Source: Maricaulis sp965242785 (GTDB lineage Bacteria > Pseudomonadota > Alphaproteobacteria > Caulobacterales > Maricaulaceae). From it: 64,000 bases of DNA. The stretch is from NCBI GenBank assembly GCA_965242785.1, contig CBDETA010000003.1, positions 434,001 through 498,000 of the forward strand, written 5' to 3'. The translations under genes and the position numbers were made by a program. The notes beneath the pieces are model-generated. The model was not told where the DNA came from. It did no database searches and saw nothing but the letters and a program-made list of their open reading frames with translations. Below, one piece after another: positions 1 to 8,920 of the stretch (positions within the stretch are counted from its first letter, which is position 1; each line of letters starts with the position of its first letter).

Positions 1-177
1 GTCGAGCTGGATCCGCTCTGGGAAACCGCCGATGCCGACCGGACCGACAATTACTATCCGCCGCGCATCGAGCCGACCCGGCTTGAGGTCTACCGGTCCT
101 CGTCGAACAATTCGACGATGATGGACGACATGGACCTGCGGGTCAGCCGCGACAGCGTGCGCACGCGTCCGCAATAA
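1..177 (+). CDS. C-terminal end of a probable M1-family metallopeptidase (partial)
   Basis: An open frame runs from the first base to a TAA at 175-177, giving the last 58 residues of a longer protein. The tail (DADRTDNYYPP, then TRLEVYR, then a charged end) resembles the C-termini of alphaproteobacterial M1 aminopeptidase-type proteins, which often end in an acidic-NN-PR stretch followed by a short hydrophobic strand. The catalytic part lies outside the window, so no HExxH can be checked. The following DUF6702 gene begins 20 bases later and is probably co-transcribed; M1 peptidases and DUF6702 proteins are often neighbours, which supports the call. Identity is an inference from a short tail; that it is the end of a real gene is much surer. 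Confidence 0.45.
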   Translation, partial: VELDPLWETADADRTDNYYPPRIEPTRLEVYRSSSNNSTMMDDMDLRVSRDSVRTRPQ

Positions 178-197
178 AGTCCTGGAGGCAAACGCGA

Positions 198-704
198 ATG
201 CTGCGGCTTCGCACTTTGATCTGTGTCCTGGCGGGCCTGCTGGCAACAACAGCGCCCGCCAGCGCGCATCGGGTCCATGCCGGTGTCACCGAGATTGCCG
301 TCAATCCGCGCACCGGCGAGATGGAAGTGATCACGCGTGTCTTCGCGCACGACCTCGCCGAGGCGCTGGGCGAGCTGGAGGCCGACGCCGCCGATTTCAT
401 CGCCAGCCCGGAAGGGCTCGAGCGGGTCGGGGCCTATGCCCTGGAATATCTCAGGATGGCAGACGGTGAGGGCACGCTGTTCGACCTCACCTATGTCGGT
501 GCCGAGGTCGAGGGCGAGTTTGCCTGGATCTATCTCGCCGCCCCGGCACCAGCCGACCAGTCCGCCTTCATCGTCGACAATGACATCCTGGCCGACCATT
601 TCGACGACCAGGTGATGATGACCAATCTGCGCTTCAACTCCCACGTCCGCACGGCCATGCAGGGCCCGGGACGCCGGGCCCCTGTCCGGCTTCGCTTCGA
701 TTGA
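198..704 (+). CDS. DUF6702 family exported protein
   Basis: A 168-residue protein with a clear N-terminal signal peptide (hydrophobic core about residues 5-20, cleavage after APASA) and a mature part starting HRVHAGVTEI, typical of the DUF6702 family in which a His-rich start follows the signal. The central segment has FDLTYVGAEVEGEFAWIYL, a pattern of alternating strands, and it ends in a beta strand VRLRFD. It is expected in the periplasm; function is unknown. The ATG at 198 has a purine-rich ribosome site (TGGAGG) about 9 bases upstream. It sits 20 bases after the peptidase tail and is likely in the same operon. Its small downstream neighbour is a Tat lipoprotein that need not be related. 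Confidence 0.7.
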   Translation: MLRLRTLICVLAGLLATTAPASAHRVHAGVTEIAVNPRTGEMEVITRVFAHDLAEALGELEADAADFIASPEGLERVGAYALEYLRMADGEGTLFDLTYVGAEVEGEFAWIYLAAPAPADQSAFIVDNDILADHFDDQVMMTNLRFNSHVRTAMQGPGRRAPVRLRFD

Positions 705-780
705 ACTCCCCGGTTCAGGGGATCGACAACACCGAGTGAAGCCGCAAAGCTGCCGCGACATGCATGGCAGGGAGGGCAGC

Positions 781-1131
781 ATGGCCCAGAAGAAACCCAT
801 CAACCGGCGGTCCTTCCTGGTCCGTGTTTCCGGCACTGCAGCGGTCATGGGCGCGGCGGCCGTTGTCACCGGGTGTGCGACCAGCGAGAACTGTTCCGGC
901 TATACTGACCGGGATGCCGGGCGCTATGCGGACCGGGCCCGATGCGGAAGGGGGCCCAATGCGCCGCGCGCTCCGCAGGCGCCGCGGCAGCAACAATCTG
1001 TCAGCGATCTGGACCCGGGCGACCCGGTCGGACGGGGGCGCGGCGGGACCCGGGGCACGTGTACCGACAGCGACACCCAGGCTACCAATTATCGCACCGA
1101 CCCGCCCGGTCGCGGACAACGCTGCCGCTGA
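781..1131 (+). CDS. Small Tat-exported lipoprotein, function unknown
   Basis: The ATG at 781 is preferred over an in-frame GTG at 736 because AGGGAGG lies just upstream and because the 116-residue product then begins with a proper twin-arginine signal: Arg9-Arg10-Ser-Phe-Leu, a hydrophobic stretch, and a lipobox-like VVTGC with Cys32. The mature part is about 85 residues, very rich in Arg, Gly, Asp and Pro with almost no hydrophobic residues (for example PGRGQRC at the end), so it is probably disordered. It contains three further Cys residues after the lipobox region. Nothing in it points to a known domain. It ends 3 bases before the convergent SET-domain gene. High-temperature-requirement, scaffold or cofactor roles cannot be told apart from sequence. 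Confidence 0.6.
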   Translation: MAQKKPINRRSFLVRVSGTAAVMGAAAVVTGCATSENCSGYTDRDAGRYADRARCGRGPNAPRAPQAPRQQQSVSDLDPGDPVGRGRGGTRGTCTDSDTQATNYRTDPPGRGQRCR

Positions 1132-1134
1132 ACG

Positions 1135-1872
1135 CTAGACCTTGTGCACTGCGGCCGGGCAGCGGCAGGCGAAGCTCCCGGCCAGGTTTCCCTCGGTCAG
1201 GGTGTAATCGAACGTCACCTCGTCACCGGCCACCAGATCACGATTGGCGACCAGAACCGGCCGTCCATCATCGCGGTAGACGATGCGGCAAGTCGGCTCG
1301 CAGGCGTGGTTGACGAAATGTCCATAGCCGGTCGGTTCGACATGGCGCTCGTCCGAGGTCCGGAAGGAATAGGCCGTCTGAACCGGGCTGAAGGGACCGG
1401 TGATGGCCGCAACGCGGGCACCCGCCGCAATATTGCGGGATGCGATCGTGCCCCAGCCATGCGTCGGACTGCGCTCGAGACAGATGCCGTCCACCTCTTC
1501 GGCCACATAGGAACAGCTTGCGCCTGTCCCCAGGCGCAACAGGCCCTGACGCTCATGCGGTTCTCCGTCCGTGCGCGCTGCCAGGCTGAGGATTTCGGTC
1601 TTGCTGCCCGTGTCCGGTTCCAGTGTCAGGGACAGGCCGTCCACGGCCGAACCGCCCTGGATACGGAAGGTTTCGGGGTCCGCGGAGCCGGACGCCAGGC
1701 GGCTCAGTTCTCCGCCCACCCGGTCGCCGTGCGTGAGAAGCCGGATCCGGTCGAATATCCTCTGGCCGTCCGGTGTTACGAAAAAGCCCAGCAGGAATCG
1801 CACGCGCCCGCCTGGGGGCAGATCAGGGTCAGAAGAAATACTCACAGGAAATACCACAACGCTACCAAACAC
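1135..1872 (-). CDS. SET-domain protein, putative lysine methyltransferase
   Basis: The last 110 residues or so carry the hallmarks of a SET domain: HGWGTIASRNIAAGARVAA near residue 138, then GHFVNHACEPTC (the NH.C.PNC motif), DLVAGDEVTFDY (the ELTFDY motif) and a terminal CRC. SET enzymes transfer methyl groups from S-adenosylmethionine to lysines. The first 130 residues are not recognised and hold beta-rich segments. The only in-frame start near the 5' end is GTG at 1872 (an in-frame stop lies just upstream); other GTGs at 1857 and 1845 are possible, and no strong ribosome site decides between them. SET genes are uncommon in free-living bacteria. Substrate is unknown; ribosomal or histone-like proteins are the usual suggestions. 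Confidence 0.75.
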   Translation of the reverse strand: MFGSVVVFPVSISSDPDLPPGGRVRFLLGFFVTPDGQRIFDRIRLLTHGDRVGGELSRLASGSADPETFRIQGGSAVDGLSLTLEPDTGSKTEILSLAARTDGEPHERQGLLRLGTGASCSYVAEEVDGICLERSPTHGWGTIASRNIAAGARVAAITGPFSPVQTAYSFRTSDERHVEPTGYGHFVNHACEPTCRIVYRDDGRPVLVANRDLVAGDEVTFDYTLTEGNLAGSFACRCPAAVHKV

Positions 1873-1971
1873 ATGGCGCGAGAGGTTAATGGGCTAGGGA
1901 CAGCGCGCAAGCAAAACCCGACAGCCAGTATCTATCGGCCGGGGATAAGTGGCCCCGCGGTAAATACCTGA

Positions 1972-3843
1972 TTATTCAGCCGGTTCCCGTGATGTTTGGC
2001 GTTGATCGCTGCGGACCAGGACATTCCGGCCTGGTGCATCACGCAGCGCTGCCAGCTGGCCGGTGCCCGGTTCGCGAGCAGGGACGTCATCACCGGAGTG
2101 GTTGTAGAGCCAGTCGCGCCAGTCTCCCCACCAGGAGCCGGGATGCTCGGCCGCGCCCGCGAGCCAGCTTTCGACATCATCCGGCAAGGCATCATTGGTC
2201 CAGTGCTGGTATTTGCGGGCATCGGGATGGTTGATCACTCCGGCGATATGCCCCGATCCCGCCAGCAGATAGCGAACCGGACCGCCAAACAGCTTGGCGC
2301 CTCGATACACGGACGGGTAGGGCGCAATGTGATCCTCGCGCGAGGCCTGCATGTAGACCGGCGTCTTGACTGCGGACAGGTCCAGCCTGTGGCCGGCCAG
2401 TTCCAGCTCGCCCTTCGCCAGTCGGTTGGAGCGATAGAGATTGTCCAGATACCAAAGGTGCAGCGCCTTGGGCATGCGGGTCTGGTCGGCATTCCAGTAG
2501 AGCAGGTCGAAAGCCTGGGGCTGGCGGCCCAGCAGGTAGTTGTTGACCACGAAGGACCAGATCAGATCGTTCGAACGCAAGAGATTGAACGTGTCGGCCA
2601 TGGATCGCCCGTCCAGCACGCCGCCCTGGGCGTCCATGATGCGTTCGATTTCCTTGAGCCAGTGCTCGTCGATGAAGATCAGAAGGTCGCCGGCCAGTTC
2701 GAAATCGGTCTGGGCCGCGAAGAAGGTCGCCGAAGCGATGCGGTCGGCATGGCCGTCGGCTTCCAGCCAGGCCAGGGCGCTCGCCAAAAGCGAGCCGCCA
2801 ACGCAATAGCCCACGGCATTGACCGAGGTCTCCCCGGTCGCGGCTTCGATCGCATGCAGGGCGGCGAACAGGCCTTCATGCATGTAGTCGGCAAAGGTCT
2901 TGTGCTTGAGTTCCGGTCCCGGATTGACCCAGGAAATCAGGAAGACCGTGAACCCCTGGGCGACCAGCCAGCGGATCATCGAGTTATTTTCCCGCAGATC
3001 CATGATGTAGAACTTGTTGATCCACGGTGGGGCGATCAGCAGGGGCCGCTTTTTCACCGTTTCGGTCGAGGGGCTGTACTGGATCAGCTCCATCACTTCG
3101 TTCTCGAACACCACCTTGCCGGGCGCCGTGGCCAGATCCTTGCCGACCTCGAAGCCTTCCATATCGGTCTGGGTGAGGGCGAGGCGTCCGCGTCCCGATT
3201 CCAGATCCGACATCAGGTTCTGCAGGCCGCGTGTCAGATTCTCGCCCTGGCTCTGCCAGGTCTCGCGCAGCACGTCCGGATTGGTCAGGGCAAAATTGGT
3301 TGGCGACAGCGCGTCCGTCATCTGCCGGGTGAGGAATTCCACCTTGCGGCGGGTCTTCTCGTCGACGCCTTCCACGGACTGGACCAGGCCCATCATGAAA
3401 TGCTGGTTCAACAGATAGGACTGCTTGATGGCGTCGAAAACGGGATTGGCGGTCCAGTCTTCGCTGCGCCAGCGCTTGTCGCCCTTGTCGGGCTCGATCG
3501 TTGCCTTGGCTTCGCCGGCCATCACGCGTTTGGTCGTGTTCGACCAGAGGTCGATATAGCCCTTCATCAGATCGGCCTGGGCGCGCATCATCAGTTCGGG
3601 CTGGTTGGCGATCTTGCTCCAGACCTCGGAGAATTCCGGTGCCGAATTGAACGGGTCGGCATTGGGAAAGACCGGGTCACCCTCCAGCGCCTTCTGCATC
3701 ACGTCGGACATCAGTTTCTGGGATTTCAGCGAAGCCTGCATGAGATTGCGCGACATGTGGTCGAGCGCTTCGATCTCCTTCTCGCTGAATGCCGCCCAGC
3801 CTTCCGGGCTGGTCTTGTCACGCTTGTCGGAGGAACTGGCCAT
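1972..3843 (-). CDS. phaC: Class I poly(3-hydroxyalkanoate) synthase PhaC
   Basis: A 623-residue protein that polymerises (R)-3-hydroxyacyl-CoA into storage polyester at the granule surface. The lipase-like box GYCVGG gives nucleophile Cys347; the Asp of SREDHIAPY and the His of GSGHIAGVINHP complete the triad. The N-terminal 250 residues include the helical PhaC_N region (TNFALTNPDVLRETW). Length is slightly above the roughly 590-600 usual for class I, through a C-terminal extension. The ATG at 3843 follows AAGGAC at good spacing. No phaR, phasin or phaAB lies beside it. The gene stands alone, divergent from the small lipoprotein at 3927. A class I assignment rests on length and the absence of phaE/phaR partners here. 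Confidence 0.95.
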   Translation of the reverse strand: MASSSDKRDKTSPEGWAAFSEKEIEALDHMSRNLMQASLKSQKLMSDVMQKALEGDPVFPNADPFNSAPEFSEVWSKIANQPELMMRAQADLMKGYIDLWSNTTKRVMAGEAKATIEPDKGDKRWRSEDWTANPVFDAIKQSYLLNQHFMMGLVQSVEGVDEKTRRKVEFLTRQMTDALSPTNFALTNPDVLRETWQSQGENLTRGLQNLMSDLESGRGRLALTQTDMEGFEVGKDLATAPGKVVFENEVMELIQYSPSTETVKKRPLLIAPPWINKFYIMDLRENNSMIRWLVAQGFTVFLISWVNPGPELKHKTFADYMHEGLFAALHAIEAATGETSVNAVGYCVGGSLLASALAWLEADGHADRIASATFFAAQTDFELAGDLLIFIDEHWLKEIERIMDAQGGVLDGRSMADTFNLLRSNDLIWSFVVNNYLLGRQPQAFDLLYWNADQTRMPKALHLWYLDNLYRSNRLAKGELELAGHRLDLSAVKTPVYMQASREDHIAPYPSVYRGAKLFGGPVRYLLAGSGHIAGVINHPDARKYQHWTNDALPDDVESWLAGAAEHPGSWWGDWRDWLYNHSGDDVPAREPGTGQLAALRDAPGRNVLVRSDQRQTSREPAE

Positions 3844-3926
3844 GGGGCGTCCTTGTGGTTGGCGGGTGACTCAGGCAGGTAACAGCGTATAGAAAGCGCA
3901 ACGCGCGTCCAGCGCGAGGAGTTGTC

Positions 3927-4262
3927 ATGCATCGCTTTGTCTTGAGTGCCGCTCTGACGGTTGTGCTGGCCGGTTGCGCTGCCGTTACGCCGCCTGATTC
4001 CGCCGACCAGCCTGATTGGGTGCGAGAACGCGTTGCCACAGGGGATGGACGGGATGCGCCGGCGGTGGTACCGGTAACATCGCTCTCGCCGACCGAGGAG
4101 CGCGAACTCGACCGGGCGGCCGCCGACCTGCTGCGTGAACGGGATCAGCTGGATGCGGAAGCCGAGCGCAGATTGCGGCCCGAAGATCAGTCCGCAACCG
4201 AGGACTTCATCAGCGACGGCCAGGCTCGCACCACACCGCCCGACGCGGGCGGCGGGCGCTAA
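3927..4262 (+). CDS. Small predicted lipoprotein, function unknown
   Basis: This 111-residue protein begins with a short lipoprotein signal (MHRFVLSAALTVVLAGC, Cys17), followed by a Pro/Asp-rich linker and a charged helix-forming stretch (SPTEERELDRAAADLLRERD) in residues 53-85, which may form a short coiled coil. The C-terminus is Gly/Pro-rich and unstructured. It is expected to sit on the periplasmic face of a membrane. GAGGAG lies about 6 bases before the ATG at 3927. It stands 62 bases upstream of glpX on the same strand and may share its promoter, but nothing links it to sugar metabolism. No family was recognised. Confidence 0.65.
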   Translation: MHRFVLSAALTVVLAGCAAVTPPDSADQPDWVRERVATGDGRDAPAVVPVTSLSPTEERELDRAAADLLRERDQLDAEAERRLRPEDQSATEDFISDGQARTTPPDAGGGR

Positions 4263-4323
4263 GCGGCAAAAACGGATTTTGACGACAAGGGCCGTGAACG
4301 GGCCCCGCACTGGAGACAGGAAT

Positions 4324-5277
<954 letters not shown>

Positions 5278-5354
5278 ACCGCTTGCGCCAGACCGGGCGG
5301 TGATCCCTCGGGTCAGCTTGGCGGCCCGAGGACAATCGCCAGCCCGGAGACGTC

Positions 5355-7172
5355 ATGATCGCGGACATCGAGGCCCAGAGCATCACGAAACAGTCCGACG
5401 CGCTGTTGGACGTTGAGCATTCCATGGGCGGACGCAAATGGCGTCTGCGCCAGGTCGACGACCAGGCTTGCTCTGTCATTGCGCGCCAGCAGGGCATCCC
5501 GGACGCCCTGGCCCGGGTCATCGCCGGGCGGGGCATCCGGCCCGAGGCTGCGACCGCCTATCTCGATCCCAAGCTGCGTGACAGCTTTCCCGATCCGTCT
5601 TCCCTGCAGGACATGGACAAGGCCGCTGCCGCGCTCTGGGATGCGCTTGAGGCCGGGCGGCGCATCGCCATCTTTGCCGATTACGACGTCGACGGCGCCA
5701 CATCGGCGGCGCAGCTCTGGCGCTGGCTGAAGCATCATGGCTGCGAGGCGGAGATCTACATCCCCGATCGCATCGAGGAGGGCTATGGGCCCTCCGCCCA
5801 GGCCTTCGAGGCCCTTCGCGAGCGCGGCGCCGAACTGGTTGTGACGCTGGATTGCGGCGCTGCAGCCCATGAAGCCCTGCGCCACGGGGCCGGCATCGGT
5901 CTGGATATCGTCGTCATCGACCATCACCTGATGGATGCCGACTTCCCGCCCGCCCTGGCCCTGGTCAATCCCAATCGTCCCGATGACACTTCCGGCTGCG
6001 GACATCTGGCCGCGGCGGGTGTGACCTTCGTGCTGCTTGCCGCGCTCAACCGCGAAGGCCGCCGGCGCCAGCAGACCCTGGCCGAGAGCGAGCCCGACCT
6101 CATCGGCTTCTCCGATCTCGCCGCTCTGGGCACGATCTGCGATGTGGTGCCCCTGACAGGCGTCAATCGCGCCATTGTCAGCCAGGGCCTCAAGGTGATG
6201 AGCCGCTGGCAGCAGACCGGTCTGGACGCCCTGGCGCGCGTCGCCGGTGTCGAGGGCGAAGCCTCGACCTATCATGCCGGATTCCTGCTGGGACCGCGGA
6301 TCAATGCCGGCGGTCGCGTCGGCCAGTCCGATCTGGGGGCCCGTCTCCTGACCACCGATGATCCGGCCCAGGCTGAACGTCTGGCCGGCCAGCTGGACCG
6401 CCTCAATGCCGAGCGGCGCGCGATCGAGGCCGAGGTGCAGGACGCGGCGCTGGCCCAGCTGGAGGGGCAGGGCGGTGACCGCGCCATCCTGGTCGCCAGC
6501 GGCGAGGGCTGGCATCCCGGCGTCATCGGCGTCGTCGCCGGACGCTTGAAGGACCGCTATTCCAAACCCGTCATCATCATCGGTATCGACCGTCAGGCCT
6601 CGCCGCCCGTCGGCAAGGGATCCGGCCGCTCTGTGCCGGGCGTCAATCTGGGCGGAGCCATCGCTGCGGCGCGCGAGGCGGGCATCCTGTCCTCCGGTGG
6701 CGGGCATGCGATGGCCGGCGGCCTGAGTGTCGATCCGGACCGGATCAACGAGCTGGTGGCCTTTCTGGATGACCGTCTCGCCCCGGAACTCGCCCAGGCC
6801 CATGACGCCATGGCGCTGGAGGTCGACGCCCTGATCACGGCGGCCGGGGTGACGCCGGAACTGGCCGACCGGCTGGAGCGCGCCCAGCCCTTCGGCCAGG
6901 GCAATCCGGAGCCGCGTTTCGTGCTGCCGCGCATGCGGGTGAGTTTCGCTAAACGGGTCGGGACCGATCACGTCCGTTTCACCCTGGCCGATCTCTCTGG
7001 AGCCCAGGTCCAGGGCATCGCCTTTCGCTGCGCCGACACCCCGATGGGCGAAGCGCTGCTGCAGGCGGGAGACCGGCTCTGGCATGTTGCCGGACGGGTC
7101 AAACTCGATACCTGGCAGGGCCGCAGGCGGGTGCAGCTGCAATTGGATGACATCGCCACTGCACAAGAGTGA
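5355..7172 (+). CDS. recJ: Single-stranded-DNA-specific exonuclease RecJ
   Basis: A 605-residue 5'-3' single-strand exonuclease of recombination and mismatch repair. The DHH superfamily motifs are visible: IFADYDVDGATSAA (motif I), TLDCG (motif II), VVIDHH (motif III, the DHH), then the DHHA1 part with GRSVPGVNLGGAI and SSGGGHAMAGG, and a C-terminal OB-fold (ARPFGQGN-like AQPFGQGNPEPRF). Length is normal. The ATG at 5355 has GGAG 8 bases upstream. It lies 77 bases after glpX in the same direction and is followed by tRNA-Glu. Confidence 0.96.
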   Translation: MIADIEAQSITKQSDALLDVEHSMGGRKWRLRQVDDQACSVIARQQGIPDALARVIAGRGIRPEAATAYLDPKLRDSFPDPSSLQDMDKAAAALWDALEAGRRIAIFADYDVDGATSAAQLWRWLKHHGCEAEIYIPDRIEEGYGPSAQAFEALRERGAELVVTLDCGAAAHEALRHGAGIGLDIVVIDHHLMDADFPPALALVNPNRPDDTSGCGHLAAAGVTFVLLAALNREGRRRQQTLAESEPDLIGFSDLAALGTICDVVPLTGVNRAIVSQGLKVMSRWQQTGLDALARVAGVEGEASTYHAGFLLGPRINAGGRVGQSDLGARLLTTDDPAQAERLAGQLDRLNAERRAIEAEVQDAALAQLEGQGGDRAILVASGEGWHPGVIGVVAGRLKDRYSKPVIIIGIDRQASPPVGKGSGRSVPGVNLGGAIAAAREAGILSSGGGHAMAGGLSVDPDRINELVAFLDDRLAPELAQAHDAMALEVDALITAAGVTPELADRLERAQPFGQGNPEPRFVLPRMRVSFAKRVGTDHVRFTLADLSGAQVQGIAFRCADTPMGEALLQAGDRLWHVAGRVKLDTWQGRRRVQLQLDDIATAQE

Positions 7173-7238
7173 CAATTTTCCGAATTTCCCGCTTGCAACG
7201 CGTCCCGGGCTTTTCTATACGACGGCCCTCACCGCCGC

Positions 7239-7313
7239 GGGCCCTTCGTCTATCGGTTAGGACGCCAGGTTTTCAACCTGGAAAGAGGGGTTCGATTCCC
7301 CTAGGGCCTGCCA
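7239..7313 (+). tRNA. tRNA-Glu (anticodon TTC)
   Basis: A complete 75-base cloverleaf with encoded CCA (7311-7313). The anticodon stem is CCAGG/CCTGG around the loop TTTTCAA, placing anticodon TTC at 7272-7274. The T-arm GGGGTTCGATTCCCC is canonical. With the acceptor read as GGGCCCT/AGGGCCT, the outermost pair is a G-T wobble. It follows recJ by 66 bases. Confidence 0.95.
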
Positions 7314-7489
7314 GCGGTTCCCCTGAAATCGGTGTTCAACACCGGTCCTTCCATGGCCGGGACCAGCCATTGGGTGAGCCGGGTACGGCCCCGCGGTTCT
7401 TACCTGATGAATTGCGATTGACGGGCGAGGGGGTTATAGCCCCGCTCCACACCGGTCATTGACGGCAAGACAGTGCAGGAGTTGCGGGC

Positions 7490-7993
7490 ATGGCCCATCT
7501 ATCCACCAAATCCTATGGCAATGAGCGCGGTCTGAGCTGCTGCTCGCGGCAATGGGCGGCGGACAGTCATTGTAATCTCCTGCACGGCTATTCCTTCGGC
7601 TTTCATTTCGTCTTTGCCGCCGAACAGCTCGATAAGCGCGGCTGGGTGCTGGATTTCGGCAAGGGCGGGTTTGGCAAGATCAAGGCCTGGCTGCACGAGA
7701 TGTTCGACCACACCCTGCTGGTAGCCGAGAACGATCCGGAGCGGCCAACCCTGGAAGCCCTGGGCGCGCGCGGACTGGCCCAGGTTCGCATTGTACCGGG
7801 GACCAGTTGCGAACACATGGCCGAGATGGCCTTCCGCAAGGCGGATGAAATCGTTCGCGAAGCCACGCAGGGCCGTTGCTGGGTGGAATCGGTGGAATGC
7901 TCCGAGCATGGCTCGAACAGCGCCATCTACCGGTCAAGCGAAGCCGTAGCGCGCTCGGTCGAGAGTGACCGCCTTCGAGCGCAGCTCGACTGA
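7490..7993 (+). CDS. 6-carboxytetrahydropterin synthase / PTPS-like protein with altered metal site
   Basis: A 167-residue protein of the 6-pyruvoyl-tetrahydropterin synthase (T-fold) superfamily. The core reads CNLLHGYSFGFHF, then GWVLDFGKGGFGKIKAWL, MFDHTLLV and, near the end, WVESVECSEHGSNSAIY, which match QueD segments CxxxHGHS, DF..LK, LDH..LN and V.ET..N.AIY in order. The second His of the usual HGH zinc motif is Tyr34; His27, His32 and possibly His39 remain, and Cys28 sits where QueD has its catalytic Cys. AGGAG lies 8 bases before the ATG at 7490. No queC, queE or folE is adjacent. It could be a true QueD with a shifted metal ligand set or a paralogue with another pterin substrate. 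Confidence 0.75.
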   Translation: MAHLSTKSYGNERGLSCCSRQWAADSHCNLLHGYSFGFHFVFAAEQLDKRGWVLDFGKGGFGKIKAWLHEMFDHTLLVAENDPERPTLEALGARGLAQVRIVPGTSCEHMAEMAFRKADEIVREATQGRCWVESVECSEHGSNSAIYRSSEAVARSVESDRLRAQLD

Positions 7994-8317
7994 TTCGTTT
8001 TTTCCACAATTTTGTCGAAACTGACGTTCGCAACGCGGCAATCTCGGCCGCGAAGACGGTGTTTTGAACCGGATTCACGGCAATTATACTCGCCTTACAG
8101 GCGAAAAATGCAGATTACCTCCTTGTAACCTGAAACGCATCAGGTAGCGCGTGAAAAGTCACGGCAACACAACATGTTGGGGTAAAGATGTTGCGATTAC
8201 CTCGCAGTAACTAGATTTCGCGGTTGGTTGACGCAACCAAATGCGGGATTCATCTTCTCTTAATCCATGAATTTGTGTACAAACCTTCACTTGAGGGTTG
8301 TCTAAGCGAGTAATGCT
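7994..8317 (+). promoter_or_regulatory. Long AT-richer leader of the cold-shock gene
   Basis: This 324-base stretch has no gene and is visibly poorer in G and C than its flanks. A TTGAAC (8064-8069) and TATACT (8085-8090) pair with 15-base spacing is a possible promoter; if used, the transcript would have an untranslated leader of over 200 bases, as in many cold-shock mRNAs. It also holds two copies of a palindromic site (listed separately) and a small hairpin GGTTG-N7-CAACC near 8222-8238. Promoter placement is a guess from base pattern only. Confidence 0.4.
8115..8210. repeat. Two copies of TTAC-N6-GTAA, 82 bases apart
   Basis: The sites at 8115-8128 and 8197-8210 share GATTACCTC followed three bases later by GTAAC, and each is a dyad TTAC-N6-GTAA. 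They lie upstream of the double cold-shock-domain gene. Two near-identical dyads look like binding sites for a dimeric regulator; which protein is unknown. They do not match the CtrA box (TTAA-N7-TTAA). Confidence 0.5.
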
Positions 8318-8842
8318 ATGGTTCTGGCTCACGAAGTCTTTGAAGACACGGAAGTGCTTCAGCTAGAGGGCCGCGTTAAGTGGTATGATCCGGCACGCGG
8401 CTATGGGTTCATCGACGCAGCGGACGGCAAGGGGGATATTCTTCTCCATGCCAGTTGTTTGAGGCGCTACGGACAAGGTCCGGCCCTGCCGAATGCCAGC
8501 GTCGTTTGCAAGGCGGTGCGCGGCAACAAGGGCCGTCAGGCGGTCGAGATTGTCGAGATGGCCGGAGGCGATGCCGAGGCTGCGGTCCGCCCGAGGCGTT
8601 TCCACCCCTACGCAGTGTCTTCTGCACCGTTCTGCCAGGCTGTTGTGAAGTGGTTCGATCCGCTGCGCGGCTACGGCTTCGTGAATTGTGCGGAAGTGGA
8701 GGGCGATGTCTTCCTGCATGCGGCCACGCTGCGGCGGGCCGGTCTGGATGATGTCGCGCCGGGCGATGCCCTGGAAATCCGCTGCGTCGAGGGGCCCAAG
8801 GGAGCCTTGGCGGCTGAAATCAAGCCGGTCCAGCAAGGTTGA
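8318..8842 (+). CDS. Double cold-shock-domain protein
   Basis: This 174-residue protein carries two complete cold-shock domains. The first (about residues 16-80) has VKWYDPARGYGFID (RNP1) and DILLHASCL (RNP2); the second (about 108-172) has VKWFDPLRGYGFVN and DVFLHAATL. A basic linker joins them. Such two-domain proteins are characteristic of alphaproteobacteria and, in Caulobacter, of the stationary-phase rather than the cold-induced members. They bind single-stranded nucleic acid and act as RNA chaperones. The ATG at 8318 lacks a strong ribosome site, with only GCGAG upstream, which together with the long leader suggests control at translation. Confidence 0.92.
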   Translation: MVLAHEVFEDTEVLQLEGRVKWYDPARGYGFIDAADGKGDILLHASCLRRYGQGPALPNASVVCKAVRGNKGRQAVEIVEMAGGDAEAAVRPRRFHPYAVSSAPFCQAVVKWFDPLRGYGFVNCAEVEGDVFLHAATLRRAGLDDVAPGDALEIRCVEGPKGALAAEIKPVQQG

Positions 8843-8920
8843 TCCAGCCGGGCTGAAAGCTGCCGCGGGACTTGCGCCAAAGCATTGCGCAGCCTGTCCC
8901 GGGCGGCTAGCTTCCGCGCC

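Noticed and set aside
1996..3882. 628-residue open frame on the plus strand across phaC
   Set aside because: It is antisense to an unmistakable PhaC and is the usual by-product of high-GC codon use; it has no domain and no ribosome site.
4135..4323. Longer GlpX start
   Set aside because: The extension overlaps the lipoprotein gene and lacks a ribosome site; GlpX proteins begin at MSDTRAL-like sequence.
5313..7175. 620-residue open frame on the minus strand across recJ
   Set aside because: Antisense shadow of recJ, which carries all DHH motifs.
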